This document shows positions 39,330 through 51,180 of a stretch of 64,000 nucleotides of DNA, piece by piece; position 1 is the first letter of the stretch, and each line of letters starts with the position of its first letter. The stretch comes from Acridotheres tristis (Eukaryota > Chordata > Aves > Passeriformes > Sturnidae), in contig CM072894.1 in the NCBI GenBank assembly GCA_037013685.1, positions 29,573,529 through 29,637,528 of the forward strand, read 5' to 3'. Below the pieces are notes generated by a model, which was given only the letters and a program-made list of their open reading frames with translations, was not told where the DNA came from and ran no database searches. A program made the translations under genes and the position numbers.

Positions 39330-39500
39330 AATGCTAATTACTTTCTAATTGCAGCAAGCTGGCATCAAATCAATCTCTAACTCAGCCAAAGTTTCCATGC
39401 CTGTCAGACAATAAAAGACATATATTGATAAACTCCTTTGATTATGCTTAGAAGTTACACATTCAGATCTCCTTTAAAATATGATTTCCATTTGAGGAGA
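39330..39500. other. Candidate conserved non-coding block
   Basis: Dense regulatory-type words: a TAATTA core at 39335-39340, CTAATTGCAGC just after it, and a TCF/LEF-type CTTTGAT at 39436-39442 followed by TATGCTTAG. The DNA is non-repetitive, CpG-free and non-coding. Conservation is untested. Confidence 0.28.
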
Positions 39501-42169
39501 AATAAAATATATTTTGTAAACCTAATTATACTTGGATAGTAATCTCTAAAAGAAAACTAATTTATTTTCTCATCAAAAGAGCAGCTCTGGAAAAAGCTTT
39601 ATCTTTAAAGTTTGAGTTTACTTGACAACCAAAACAAAGCTGAGAAAAGAAATATTTGAGCCTAAAAATTCTTTCAGATTTTTCAATCTTATAATTTGGG
39701 CTTTTTTAAAGACAGTAAAGGTGAGAAATCAAAATAGTACCCAACTAAGATCAGGGTCCTATTATGCACACCTTGTATTTCCAGCCCTTCACCCCCATGT
39801 AGCCAGAGGTCCACAGAGGGTCCTTGCACAGCAGTGCTGCTGTGAAGCACAAACCTCTCTCTGCCTTTTGATTTTCCCAAGTTTGTTCACTCAAAAGCCT
39901 TGCCAGTCCTCATAATCCTCATTCCCTCTTTACTTGCATTTTTCTAAACTTCCCTCTGTTTTCCTGGTATAAAACATGGGCAATCTGGGAGAGCTCTTTG
40001 GAAGCATCACTATTGTTTGTGTGTTTTGCATTAAGCTCTTAACTTTGTCTTGTTTCCTTGCGCATCTCCCAAAAGAATTTTTTAAGGTGTGAAAGGCTGT
40101 CTGGAGAGCCTGCCCTTGTATCTCTGAGTAATTGCAATATTTAAAATTGTGTAGGATGTGGAGTCGTGCAGTGTGGTCTAGTGCACAATTAACATCTGTT
40201 GGGTAGTTTATTCCTCTGGAATCTTTCCAGCTTGTGCTGAGAATTAGAGTGCAGGATAAGTCAAACAATTTGCCCAAGTTCTTCAACCACGTAATAGTGG
40301 TTCATGAAGCACTCGAGCAATTATATACATTTATGCACTGGGCATTAACAAGTGACAGAATACGCATTTTGTGAGTACTGTGGAATATTTCTGTAAGTGT
40401 TTCCTAGTGAAATTACTGGACATTGAGATGTTTACGTTTGTCAGAGTGCCTAGTTCATTAGCAGAAAAGAAAAATCAATACCTTAAGAGGAGAGGGAGAA
40501 AGAGAGATGCATAGCGATAACATAGATACAACTGCTCATTTAAAAAGGAGGAAGAATTATCTGGGTTTAGTTGTCCCCATGTTTTTAAAAAATGTACCTC
40601 GTCCATTTTGTTCTCTTTTGTTTTACACCCATTCATCTTCATATAAAGCTATTAGATAAATTTTTATGTTCTACCTATGCTTGATAAAAAGCATGTTTTA
40701 TTAGTTAATAGGAGTAAAAACTATTCAGCATTCTGTAGAGACCTGGGAGCTGCCCAGTTGCTGCACTAACCTAACTATGAGCAGTAACATTCTGGACAGT
40801 GGTCATGGAATGAGTTTCCATTGCAGTTTCTTCTGATTGCCACAAAGAGTTTGGAACTGAGTGTTTTAAAACTGTAGAAAGAAACAACCATTGTGCTGCT
40901 AAGCATCAAATCAGGTGCTAGAGTTGCTGCATTACTTCAGTCCTTAAAAAATATTTGCTATGTTAGTGTCTGTACTATAACTGGGATTAGGCAGTGTTCT
41001 GGAGGGTTGCTGTAAAATACAGTCTGATAGTTTGTGTATGGTTTATTTCTGGGTTGCTTTTGGTTTTTTTGATGTTTTTTCTTTTCCTTATCACAGTCAG
41101 AATATGCACACAGCTGTGCAGTGCCACAATACGGCAACAGAGATATCTATATTGTAAAATGCTGCCTCAACTGTGAAAGGATCAGATTTTCAAACACAGG
41201 CTAAATCTTAATTGCTCCATTTCCATTCACTTTGGAGAGAACTCCAGTTTTTGATAAAAGCATGAAGTATCCTCTTGTAAAATCCATCCCCAGCAATCCA
41301 GAAATGGCCACTTGGCTGCTCCCAGCCCTGGCTCTACTGGATACCCTGTTCTCCAGTACCACAACAGCTTGAAGACACAGAATTCCTGTTATTCCAGCAA
41401 AATAACACTACTTGATATGAAGTGAGGGCATCAGAAATCTTGTCTTTGAATTTCTGTTTATTATGATCAGAAGCACCATTTTGCAGCTTTCTGTGCAAGG
41501 GCAGGGGAAGCAAGAGAGGCTTCATTTACTGCTGGCAGGTCCAGAATTCAGGCGTAATTTGGGACAAGGCGTGGTCTGACTCAAATCCCTGCTCTGGGCT
41601 TGCTGGGGAGCTGGAGGCCACCTGCTGCTCTCACTTGTCCTCTAAAAGGACAATGCAGTGACAGTAATTATGGACATCCTCAGGATTATTCAGAATTTAT
41701 GGTTCTCAGTGACTTTGATTATCTTTGAACTGGGTCCTTGGAGAGAAACTTTACATTTGGGCAGAAATAGAAGTCTTAAGAGCATCACACTGGTATCTTT
41801 AAAGGATTTTAAATAGATAATTTTCCTGGCTTAATCCTTTGATCATCTCTCCCTTTTTGCAGATCTTCAGTCACTTTTCATCAAATGGGTTGCACATATT
41901 TTTCTTTGAGGTTTTCATAAGCTATCTTCAGACTACCAACGATTTCTGACTTGGTACTGCTTTTTATCTTCAGGGAACTTACCAATATTGCTGCCAGCTG
42001 TCACAGTTGTTTTAATCTGATGAATGCACTGGGTGTGTGGATTTTTAATTTTTTGATAGAGATACTTTGTTCAAACTATAAATCCTACTCCAAATAATAC
42101 TTCTTGTATGTTTATGTGCAGTCTTGAGGTTGAAACTTCCACTTTCTTTTTGTAATCCCTAAACCATTT

Positions 42170-42340
42170 TGAAATTAAAATATGTTAGTACATATGTGCT
42201 TCATTACAAAATGGACTTTCAGGATTTCATTAGCATCTGGTGTGTTGCTTAATGTCTTCTTGTAAAGCTAATTAAGTATTATGCTATAACGCATAATTAT
42301 ATTTTATTTTTTCTTAGCGGTACAGCAGGCTGCTCCAGGA
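42170..42340. other. Candidate conserved non-coding block with a small dyad
   Basis: Complex AT-rich DNA. A TAATTA core lies at 42269-42274. Immediately after it is a dyad at 42278-42297: ATTATGC, a 6-nt spacer, then its reverse complement GCATAAT. GCATAAT is octamer-like (POU). A paired site of this kind could bind a dimer, which is inferred only. Confidence 0.28.
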
Positions 42341-43647
42341 AAGAAATAAGTGAATGATAAACAGCAGCATTCTGTGTTTTATTTAGATTTTCTTCACTCT
42401 CTTTTAATAACAACAATAATCACCACAGTGGCCAGACATTTACAGATGCAGTGAGCTTATTATAACTCCAGAAGAATTCAGTGGTATCTGCAGCTGCTGT
42501 GCACGTTGGGGCTCAGATCTGTAATGACTACTATTTCTTAATTTTAAAACAAGCCTAGTGCATCAGCTGTTGTTTTTAAAATGTGCTGGTCAGCACAATC
42601 TCTGAAGTATCTCTGAATTACCTGCCCACAGCAGTGGTCCCCATCTTTGAGCTTTGTTCAGTTATAAAAAGCTGCAGGGTTGAGCCTGGGCTTACCCACC
42701 CAACAAGGGCTGTAGCAGGCTGTGCTGAGGTTAGAAGGATGACTTTGGGATGTGTTGAGCTCTCTCTGAGATCATCCTTGATGGGGTTACATCACCTAGA
42801 TCTGGACTCAAATAACTCTGAAATTTCAGGGAGGTTTCCAACTTACATCAGTGAACCCATCCCAAGGTCAGTACATTCACCCTCGCACAAAAGGGAAAAC
42901 AAATTCCTCTTTGAGTTCACTGGCCTCGCTAGACCACTGTCTCCTTGTTCTCTCTTATAAAGCCTTTAGTATTCAGGCAGTCTCTTCCAGTACTTCATTC
43001 TTCTTAAAGTTTGAGTTCATATGTATAACCAAATCTCTTTCTAAGCCTAAGAAACCTTCATTTTATTGATGTTTCCTCAAAAGGTTCATGTTACCTGGAC
43101 TTCTGATTTTTCTGCTTGATGTCTCAGAATAGTCCTACCCAAAGGTCTTGAAATCGTATTCAGCCTTAACACATTGATCTGCCTATACTTTGTATATCCA
43201 CAAATGTTGAAATGGAGGTAATAATTATCCTGCTATCAAGGTGTTTTGAGGATCCTTTCATAAAAAATTATTAATCTGTCTTTAATGAGAGGCTTGTAAG
43301 CACCTAAAGCAGTCAGAATGGCGTGTAACCATGAAAAAAATCTGCCTACAAAGGTACAGATCTGGGTTTAAAATTGAGGATAAATTTAATTTTTTTTTCA
43401 ATGAAACACAAGAAGTATTCATGAATTGAGCACAAGTCATGCTACATGAGGTCTCATCAAATAGTCTCATTTATGTCAGTCTTCAGCTTTTATCTACTGT
43501 TGTATTCAGTGAAACACCAAGTTTTCCTGTTTAATGGAACAGAGTGGACTAACTAAGTATTTTAGAAAATATTGCCTGGTGGTAAACACTGAGCCTTCCT
43601 TTTGAAATCTGTCAAAGTCTCCTGTAGCTCAAAGGAAAAGCACTAAT

Positions 43648-43676
43648 TAGTAGTTAGTAGTAGTAGTAGTAGTAGT
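43648..43676. repeat. (TAG)n microsatellite
   Basis: A run of TAG/GTA units, about seven uninterrupted copies at 43655-43676 with one imperfect unit before them. It is likely length-variable between individuals. Confidence 0.93.
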
Positions 43677-44238
43677 GCTGAACTATGTAATGCCCTATTG
43701 GAATGTCAAGTCCAGAACTGGATGAAACACCTACAGTTTTGCTGAGTGGTTCTCTACACTAAGGACTTGATCCAAGGCCACTGGATTAAAAGCCTTTAGA
43801 CCAGCTTGCTCTGTTGCATAGACCTTATTCTGTGATTTTAAATTTGCATTTGTATGTTACAGTCATGGCTGCATTATCTGGGCATTCTTCTGTGGCATCA
43901 AGGAACCAAAGAAGCAACAGATGAACTGAGACAAAGAAGAATAATTTAAATTCTGCAGAAGTTTCTTGCTGACTGATTTTGTGTCCTTTATGAAATGCCA
44001 CCCTTGCTGGCACCTAAAGAATAAGCACCACAGTCCAATACCCTTCTGGCCTGACAGTAAAAGAACAAGGCTGAAACAAAAGAACATCAATGTATAAAAT
44101 TTTCTTTGATCCTTAACAATACCACAAGGTTATTCCTTGCCCAAAAGACACAGAATAAGAGATTGCAGCCCAACAATGGCTCTGGTTTAAAAGTCCTGCA
44201 TTCCTTGCACATGATAGAGCACATTTGTGGTGCTCTGT
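43677..44238. other. Non-coding unique sequence, no gene recognised
   Basis: About 560 bp between the microsatellite and the CR1 fragment. The short minus-strand frames at 43825-44013 and 43863-44090 overlap in different frames and have no recognisable domain. Confidence 0.65.
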
Positions 44239-44545
44239 AATCATAGAATCATAGAAACACAGAATATGCTGAGCTGGGGACCCAGAAGGATCACAGAGTC
44301 CATCTCCTGGTCCTGCACAGGACACCCCAAGAGTCACTGCATGTGCCTGAGAGCATTGACCAAATACAGACTGAGACCCCTGCCCTGGAGAGCCTGTTCC
44401 AGTGTCCAGCCACCCTCTGGGCAAAATAGTTTTTCTAATATGCAACTAAAACCTCTCCTGACTCAGCTTCAGGCTATTCCCTTGGGTCCTGTCACTGATG
44501 CTGCTCTCAGCAATCAGCACTGGTAAGATCCTTGCAGGATTCCTG
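44239..44545 (-). mobile_element. CR1 LINE, 3'-terminal fragment (longest minus-strand copy)
   Basis: The left end is a classic CR1 terminus, TCATAGAATCATAGAAACAC. It is followed by the boxes expected in a reverse-oriented copy: a CACAGAGTCCATCTCCTG region, GCACAGGACACCCCAAGAG, ATGTGCCTGAGAGCATTG, GAGCCTGTTCCAGTGTCC, CACCCTCTGGGCAAAA, and CTCAGCTTCAGGC near the right end. A segment of roughly 25 bp after the ATTGACCAAA word is missing. Similarity fades between about 44525 and 44560, so the 5' truncation point is approximate. The open frames here (44113-44445 minus and 44227-44526 plus) overlap this untranslated CR1 tail and are not genes. Confidence 0.92.
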
Positions 44546-47500
44546 AGCTGCAGTGCCACTCTCAGCACTAAGAAATTATTCTGGGCACTTGCTCTTGTAT
44601 AAAATGGGATAGTATTCTTCCACTCAGCTGCATTTGGAATCTTTTCATAACATCTGAACACATCTCAGCATAAAATATTCCTTAGTAGTTGGGGCTTAAC
44701 ACGTGTTGTCAAACAGTTAAATGTAACTTAGCAGCTGTTTGTAAGTTGGTTTACTTGTTTTCAGACTACTTGTTTAGGTGGAGGCAGAGGCAATATGGAA
44801 GCAAAATATGGAGGTACTTCATATTCCTTTAAAATACCAAGAAAAAAGCTGACAGCTGATAAAGAGACTGAAAGACAAATAGAACAGATGAGATTACATT
44901 TGTTGTCAGTCTGTGATAAAAATCCAAATACATTACTGCAATGAAAGTGTTGGAAGAATCTGTTCCCAGGCTTTTAGATAAACTCCCTCCCACACCTCTT
45001 CAGGGTAATCAGTTTCTGATTAACGATGTGTTCTGATTTGTCAGATGACAGATACTTTTGATAAATAATTCTGAGAATCCAGAAGAAAAATGTTCACATA
45101 TGGAATTTCTCACTTCTTCAATTGCTGTGGTTTGCTGCAGTTGAAGATAAACTTGGGATAAATAGTTGTATTTCTTTGTCAGTTTTTCTACTTAGCCTTC
45201 TTGAAGACTGTTGTTGATCAGTGATTTCTGAAAAAGATGAGTTTTGAGCCAAAGATTCTGAGCTGATTAAACCCTTTGAATTTCAGCTAGATTCTGGAGT
45301 TATTCCTCATTTACAGGAAATTAGTGTCTGACCCAGAGAGCAGCTTTTCTACCAACATTTCCTCTGTCTCTGCAGTTTCCCAGCCTTGCCCTTTGCCAGC
45401 CATCATGAGAAGTGAGGTGATCCCAGAGCTAGAACTGGCAGGCAGGTCATATTTAACAACTTCTCACAATTTCCCTCAAGGCAGATTTTCTGCAGTAGTT
45501 GTAGAGGCTAATGTCTGATTTCAGCTTCAAGCTCTACAGGAACATAAGAGTTTATATATCCTTTTCTAGTTCAAACCCACTTTTGACTATCATATTTTCA
45601 TACCTCTACCCAGAAAAATTATAACATTCTTATTAATTTCTGTGTACAGAACTGAACTTAGACTTGACATCCAGCTGCTGGCTTTTCCCACTGACATTTC
45701 CCAGCAGGCAAATCCCTAAAGGAACAAATGAGATGGGATGCCAGACTGTCTTTGCCCTTGAGTGCAAATAGCATCATGTTGTAGAAGCAAGTCATCTCAG
45801 AGGTTGTAGAAACTTGCTGCTTGGACATCTGCTCTGGAAACTCCTGTCTCAGCTCTTCCTCTGTCACTGGAAGTGTGGTGACAATGCAACAGATGGGAAA
45901 AGAGTAGTAGAGCAGATTTGTGTGGCACTTCCCCAGCCCACTGTTTGCCCACAGTGTTGAATGTCTTAAATTAGCATCATCATTTAAATGTGCTCAGTAG
46001 GAACATTGTATTGTCTGGGGCTGTTGGAGCTTCCTGATATCACAGGAATAAAGGAGAGTCAGGTTCTTAATGAGTCTCAACAGATGTCTTAGTCCATTAC
46101 CCACTGTTGGAGGTAGCTGCTCTATAAAATTAACCTTTCTAGACTCTTTCTGTGGGCAGTGGGGAGAGACAGGTGATTAGAAGCAACTCCATTGGGCTCC
46201 CAATTGGAATTGTTCTCTGGAGAAGCTCATCTCACTGCAGGAAGGGTGCCATGGCTCACTGGGCTGAAATTGGCTTTTGTTCCTGCTGCTGGGCTCCCTC
46301 CCAAGCTCCTGCCTGCCCCAGCCTGGATCTTGCCCTGCTCTGTGAAATAATCTGTGGGAAAATGTTGTGTTTTGGTCTACAAAACTGACAGAGTTAATTT
46401 GTCTTAATTTTGTATGGGTATACTTATTTCACTAATAAAAAATGGGTTCATTCTGGTACATGCCAAGAAGATACACTTTAGCAAAACAAGTGGACAACCC
46501 AAGAATAGGCTTTTCAAGATGCTTGGTGATGCATGTTTGAGACATTATGATTATAAATGACCCTCTAAAGTGAAAATTAGCAAGGTGGTCTAATTTATTA
46601 AACCTGTATTTGGATTTTACATACACACCTGGTGCTGGACCAATTCTTGCTAAGCTATGTTCATTGTACTGTAAATTCAGTGTATTGATTAATTCCAGTT
46701 GTTTGATGCAATATGAAGTTTTTATGATATTTAAAGCACAGCTTAGCCAGTTGTGATGTCCTGTTAGATACTGTATATCTAATACTAAAATTTTACGTGT
46801 AGTTTAAGAAAAAACTTCAGTTAGGAAAGAACAGTCATCTAATTTCCAAGTAATTTTGAAAATTAGTCTAGCTCAGACTTCTAAGAGAAGTTTGGTTCCT
46901 AATTACTTTTTGCGTCTTTACCCAGAACACAATCGTTGGTGTTACCATTTATGGAGAGTAATTTTAGTTGGCAATTTTGTGATATAGCCCCAAAATAAAG
47001 TTGTAGTACTGTGCAATACTTCAGTTTGGTGTGAACTCAACACTATTTTAGAAGCACTGCAAACCATAAATCAATAAAGAGATGTGCCACAAGGTCCAGC
47101 ACTGTTTCTGTAAAGAGATACCTGCAGTGTGTGTGGGTGATCTTCTTCCAGATGCTCTGAGGAAACCACAATCTCAAGAGCAAAACTAGGAGTTCTTTTG
47201 TTGGAATGGAAAACTCCAGAAAGGAGTTGAAGTCGTGCTAACTTAGAAAATCATAAAGTACCTATCAAGTTGGGCTTTAATAAGTAAAATCAGCTTCTTA
47301 GAACTAATTTTGACCATGCAGATGGTTCTGTGTGAATCTGTATGTTGAGTTCAGCACTTACCTTCTCCATCATTCTGAGCATCTTTAGTCCATGCAGGGA
47401 TATGAAGAGCAATGGAGGCAAATGAGAGACCTCATGGGATGTTTAACAGTCATTGTGTCTCACAGCTAAGTAGTAAATACAGGATTCTTCCCTGAATATT

Positions 47501-48030
47501 GGGAGATTTTCAATAGGACAGACAAGTCTGAAAATTGGAAAGATTTTCCTGGAGTAGAGGATTCCAGAGTGAAAAAATCATAATTGAAAATGCTTAGATT
47601 TCTACTTTTCTCTACATTTGATTGGGTTATTGCTGTCACTGATGTGATAATCACAGTACCAGGAAGTTAGCAAGCATTTAAGAATCGTGTTTAATTTAGA
47701 AAAGCTCATTTGAGAGGGGTGTACTGTTCTCCCACTGCCTGCTTTTTCCCCCTCTAACTACAGTGGTGGATGAGAGTATCTGGTGGTTTCTCTGAAATTA
47801 CATTTAATCTCTTGTTTCAATGGATGTGATGGGAACTTCTGGCATTTGGATTAAAACCCATGTATTTATTCTCTCCTGGCAAATACGAGACTTTCTGTAC
47901 AATCCGTTTTCTTAGCTGTAAGTCAAATATATAATTTCATTTTGGTAATTTATAACAATAAGTTCTTCTCACCATTCTTATTCTTTCATGATTCTTCAAT
48001 GCTATTTACAGAAGTTGTGCTGTGCACAAA
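44546..48030. other. Non-coding unique sequence, no gene recognised
   Basis: AT-rich DNA. A GC-richer patch at about 46145-46350 carries a 78-codon frame (46152-46388) rich in Ser, Cys and Ala, with no domain. A strong candidate conserved block lies at 46650-47070 (separate entry). No exon or transposon was recognised. Confidence 0.62.
46650..47070. other. Candidate conserved non-coding element
   Basis: About 420 bp of complex, CpG-poor DNA without repeats or coding potential. It contains TTGATTAATTCCAG, CTAATTACTTTTTGCG, AGAGTAATTTTAG and CAATCGTTGG. It is one of the longest blocks in the window with this even, word-rich texture. Function is inferred. Confidence 0.3.
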
Positions 48031-48075
48031 CTCATAGTCAAGATTTCAAGGCCAGAGGAGGAACTGTAAAAGAGG
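48031..48075 (-). mobile_element. Possible very old CR1-type 3' end
   Basis: CTCATAGTCAAGATTTCAAGG followed by CCAGAGGAGGAACTGT resembles the 3'-terminal box of old amniote CR1 families in reverse orientation (CATAGATTTCAAGGCCAGAAGGGACC-like). Only about 40 bp are comparable, and similarity is lost to the right. It may be coincidence. Confidence 0.22.
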
Positions 48076-48874
48076 CAACACCCACTTAATGCACAGAGCC
48101 TGCTAGTTTAAGGAAGAGATCAGGGCTTCAGGGCCACAAGGTGGAGGAGAAAATTTTAATCCTGGTCTCTTCAGTCCGTGGAGAGTATTCCAGACAGAAA
48201 GCTAATGTAGTAGAGCTTTCTACAGCACTTCTACTGCTGGCTGCTGAGGGTTCAGTCACTGTTTAGAGATGTGTCCTTCCCTGTTGGCCCTCGGTGGCTC
48301 TGTCCAAGTTCCAGATTGCAGCACTTAACTTGTGAGTACCTAATTAGACCTGTCTGTAAGTGAGAAGTGCTCTGGGTCACATGGGGAGTCTGACAGTCCT
48401 GATCTCCAAACCCTCAAACCAGTGAGAGGCTGTGATGTTTGGTAGAGCTGGAAGCAGATAACCTTACCAGCTGCTTTTATTCAAATTCATATGGCATTGA
48501 AAAGTTTAATTCTTTCAGTTTTTAGTGAAATGAACTGAATAGTAGTTTAACACCTGTGACTTCTACAGATCTCTCCTAAAGTGGATAATCTTCCTGTTCA
48601 CATGGAAGGATCAGTGTCACACAGATTTGAATCCATCAACACCTTGACAAAGGCCTGAAAATGATTTTATTTTAAAACCTAATTTAATGATAGAAGAGGA
48701 ATAAGGGTATTAGCCTGAGATAATGAATAGGCACATTTTGTGTAAACTCTTATTCTTTAGCCAAATGAAAATAAGCATATAAATCCTGTGTCAAATTCAC
48801 ATTGGTGATGGTAGGAATTGATGGTTCTGCAGGTCCTAGGCTTTTGCAGCAAGAAGTTCTCAGTGATTTCCTGC
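48076..48874. other. Non-coding unique sequence, no gene recognised
   Basis: No transposon box, exon or RNA gene was seen. Composition is mixed, slightly GC-richer at 48100-48440. Confidence 0.65.
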
Positions 48875-48896
48875 TATTATTATTATTATTATTATT
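48875..48896. repeat. (ATT)n microsatellite
   Basis: About seven tandem ATT/TAT units. A simple repeat, probably polymorphic in length. Confidence 0.93.
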
Positions 48897-50949
48897 GAGT
48901 TTCTTGTGGTTTTAACAAGAAAGTTTGCCATAACAGACCAGTAAATTCAAAAGCCTTCTCTGGCATTGTCTTTCTTTTTTCCTATGGCTCCTCGATTTCT
49001 TTCCTCTCTTAAATCACCCCCATCATTAATCCTGTCTCACACATTCACATTAAAGTGTCTTTTATGCTATGCCTGCACAGGGCAGCGTGCTCTGTGTAAA
49101 GATACTCCTGGTAGCTCTGAATGAGCTGACTCAAATAATGGGGCACAGCACTGCACTTACTGGGTGCCATCCATTGTGTTCTGCTTCTCATCAGGACTCT
49201 GGCAGAGCCAGCTCTGCTGGTTTTGATTGAGGCAGTACTGAGCCAGCTAGAAATCCTCCCAGGAGCATTGTGCAAGTGAGATGCAGCAATTTGGGGATGT
49301 ACAAATATATGGGAAGACGCATCCCTAAAAACCCCCGAACGTTTTTCTCCTACTTTAGAATTATGTTACTTAGAGAAGAAATTTAAAAGGGTAAGGATAC
49401 AAGTAACCTGATGGAGTTTGCAAAGTGGACAAAGCTATATTTAAAGCCATATTGAAATGCGGTCGTAGCCATAAAATATCCATGTCTGACTGAAGCTATA
49501 AAAGATATTTAATGAGGAAGGGAACATAGCTTAAAATAAATGTGAAGTGGATATAACCATGAGGTGGTATGACATAAATTGAAGCAGGTTGAACTGAGTG
49601 ACAGAGCCGAGTTCCTAACAGCAGATGAACAGGATTTACTGGGCTACACATGAGTGTCATAATGAGGACAGGAGCTGGGAGGGGATGGATAGTCCTTCCA
49701 TTAGTCCTTTGAAAAATGTGGACCAGCTGCAAAGATTGAAACTGGGATAATTTTGAAAGAACAAGAGATCTTTTAGATTTAAGTTAGACTTTGCAGTATT
49801 GTGGTCTGTCTTAACATGGTGTAAACTCTGGCCTTTAGCTTTAGTTTACAAGTCTGACCAGCATGTGATTTTTCTCACGGAATATGGAGTAGAGGAAGAT
49901 GCTCCCTGTTTGGCTCTACTATGTCAGTGCTTATTGATGTTTTCTGGTTCCTGGCTGTGGATGAGTTCAGTTATACCCCCCTGAGGAGGGCAGTTCTTGT
50001 TTAACCCCTGATGTCTCTGCTGCAGCATCCCTCTGCTCATGAGCTGGGTGGGTCCTTTCTCTCTGCCTGTGTCAGGGACATTACTGAGCAGCAGCCAGGT
50101 AAGGTGTTCTCTGCTGGAGCTGCACCTGGGCTTTGAGACTCTCCAGTGGCTTCTGATCTGCAAAAAGAGCTGAATGTGGTCATCAGTGCTACTGCAGACA
50201 CTTTCTCTGCTCTCAGCCCTTGCCTGCCTCTGCCACTGGCTGTGGCACGGAAACTTTCTCCTTTAATTGCAGCATATTTTTGATGGCAAATGTTTGTAAA
50301 CTCCCTCCCTTGCCATGAAACTGATGTGCTTTGTTCCCACAACTGCTAGGGAAAAAAGAAGAAAAAATATGGCAATTTCTACTATCACTGTTCTGTTTGA
50401 AGATAGTCATCTCCCTCAGCATGTCCTAACTCCACTCACAATATCTGATTTTCCTGAAGAGACAACTGAGGCTGGTGTGATTGTGCAGCAGCACAGTAAA
50501 CTATTTCTCCTATGAGCACTGAGGGATCCTGATTTCTACCAGATGCTCCCAGAAGATTTAGACTGAGAGAATTGGGCCATCTCTTCCTGCACGTGTCCAC
50601 CTGTGTCAGCCAGCTGGTGCAGGGGAGCACCCTGCATGTGATGGGATTGTTGTCCTTATTTTCTCTGAGTGTCAAGGCACGGAAATCTCCCCATAGTTTA
50701 AATTGGTTTACTACAGTCAGTGCATTTTATTGTCTCACTTGTAAGGGCCAGCGATGTGGAACACATTAATTGGCACTTGTTGGGATGCAGGGGCCTCCTC
50801 AAGTGTTGAAGGTTTGAAAAATAATGCCATGACCTACAATTTTTTTTTCAAACCATCAATGAACCTTAAAAGGGCCATTCCAAGTATAAAGTAATATTGG
50901 GAGAGGAGGAAAAAAAGATGTGAAAAAAAGGGAGGAAAATTGTTTTTCC

Positions 50950-51180
50950 GTTCTGTTCATTGCACAGTTGCTAAAATCAATGTGTCTGCAAATGTTACTT
51001 GTCTCATAAATCATTAGGTCACAAATCTGCACAATGTCAATGTGTTGTCACTATCCTATTAAATTAAATTACTAACCAAGGTAATACTTAACAGCACATT
51101 TCACGTGGAACAATGTTTTAATGTATTGAGGATGTTTATTAAACACAGCAGTCAGCTAGTATGATTTGAAATCTTTTATG
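50950..51180. other. Candidate conserved non-coding element
   Basis: Complex AT-rich DNA with TCATTAGGTCACAAA (a nuclear-receptor half-site AGGTCA at 51016-51021), TTAAATTAAATTACTAACC and a duplicated CAATGTG word near 50980 and 51038. No repeat, no CpG-rich stretch and no open frame of note. Texture suggests an enhancer-type element; conservation is not shown. Confidence 0.3.

Larger units (their letters stand above)
37581..43647. other. Non-coding unique sequence, no gene recognised
   Basis: About 6 kb of AT-rich DNA. The longest frames (42583-42960, 125 codons; 39930-40286 minus, 118 codons) have no domain and no supported splice sites. Candidate regulatory blocks at 39330-39500 and 42170-42340 are listed separately. 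No transposon was recognised. Confidence 0.62.

Noticed and set aside
42583..42960. 125-codon plus-strand frame
   Set aside because: No recognisable domain or exon signals; treated as chance.
43690..43735. Possible CR1 internal box (AGTCCAGAACTGGATGAAAC)
   Set aside because: Only about 20 bp resemble a CR1 box and neither side continues the element.
44227..44526. Open frame overlapping CR1
   Set aside because: It lies almost entirely in the untranslated 3' tail of a CR1 copy, read antisense to the element.
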